Made by a program: the position numbers and the translations under genes
Assembly: GCA_023634235.1 (NCBI GenBank)
Contig: JAMKCF010000004.1
Location: 8,966,702-9,030,701 of the forward strand
Source of the DNA: Pisaster brevispinus
Lineage: Eukaryota > Echinodermata > Asteroidea > Forcipulatida > Asteriidae
Direction: 5' to 3'
DNA length: 64,000 nt
Shown: positions 63,601-64,000 of the stretch, in pieces
How the letters are laid out: each line of letters starts with the position of its first letter
Position numbering within the stretch: position 1 is the first letter of the stretch
Notes under the pieces: generated by a model
The model's input: only the letters and a program-made list of their open reading frames with translations
Told to the model about the DNA's origin: nothing
Databases searched by the model: none

Positions 63601-64000
63601 ACCACAATTTTCATTTTCACTTAGTGATCTATTCACACAAAAACAATTACATAACACAACAACCTATCTAAGGCAAAAACTTTATCAAAAAGTCTCAGTG
63701 CAGACGGACGGACGGACAAAATCGCTATTACATAGGCTCACGTTCTGCTCGCCAAAAACTGCACACAAGAACCAATTTTGCGTATAGGCCATAGGCTACT
63801 CTTAAAAAAGAACCCATCTTTAAAAAAAAACATTATCGTAGGCATCAGGTACCTAAAATTTGATGTAAATTGTGTAACTTGTGTAACGGAGATGGTTAGA
63901 ATCCGAGTGTGGTCGTATGTCATTTGTTATCTTACTATAAAAGTAGCTTAATTTATTACATCTTTAAAAAGGAATGTTTGTTTTGCCGAGAATAGTTAGC
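60700..64000. other. Gene-poor right end
   Basis: No confident exon. Noted: a minus-strand open segment 61177-60968 without clear splice or start; AAGATGGCG at 61380-61388 (plus) with a short open frame ending in a stop 16 codons later; C-rich runs at 62630 and 63120; and a dispersed repeat at 63365-63740 with two copies of 'gaaaactttaacat.tttaaacaat' and 'gacggacggacggacaaaatcgctat'. Confidence 0.3.

Overview
Eukaryotic nuclear DNA from a marine deuterostome, most likely an echinoderm (sea-star-like). The inference rests on intron-rich genes, an NLR of invertebrate type, and dense small repeats: tRNA(Leu)-like SINEs with (ATT)n tails, GGGCCCAATTTCATA-ended foldbacks and Deu-like SINEs. The species is not identified. 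Exon joins below were made by eye from GT/AG sites and reading phase; no transcript or database evidence was available.

Layout. 1-5 kb: repeats only (a hairpin-headed repeat, a GCTTAGC-rich repeat, a ~130-bp tandem array). 5.05-11.7 kb and 19.2-25.6 kb: two direct copies of a segmental duplication. Each carries an intact three-exon minus-strand gene for a 148-aa ubiquitin-like protein, followed by related short tandem arrays. 14.5-19.1 kb, between the copies: a minus-strand NACHT-LRR (NLR) gene whose upstream exons, joined by phase-1 introns, add a basic segment and a hydrophobic, probably membrane-spanning, helix. 25.97-48.14 kb: a plus-strand gene of 11 coding exons for a 567-aa secreted or surface protein with a VWA domain and Cache-like region (short relative of alpha2-delta/CACHD1). 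Its third intron holds a nearly intact Ty3/gypsy LTR retrotransposon (29.43-38.27 kb, opposite strand), and its first intron a 711-bp foldback element made of CGATCG-rich 32-bp units. 51.4 kb: a candidate first exon with a YY1-type start context. 55.0-58.6 kb (possibly to 60.1 kb): minus-strand LLPH, a nucleolar 60S-biogenesis/learning-associated small protein. 58.8-64 kb: mostly repeats and hairpins.

The genes do not form one pathway. The points of most interest are the membrane-anchored NLR lying between two copies of a ubiquitin-like gene whose product ends in Gly-Gly plus a short basic tail, the extra zinc-finger ORF of the retrotransposon, and several foldback elements whose insertion can be dated relative to the duplication.
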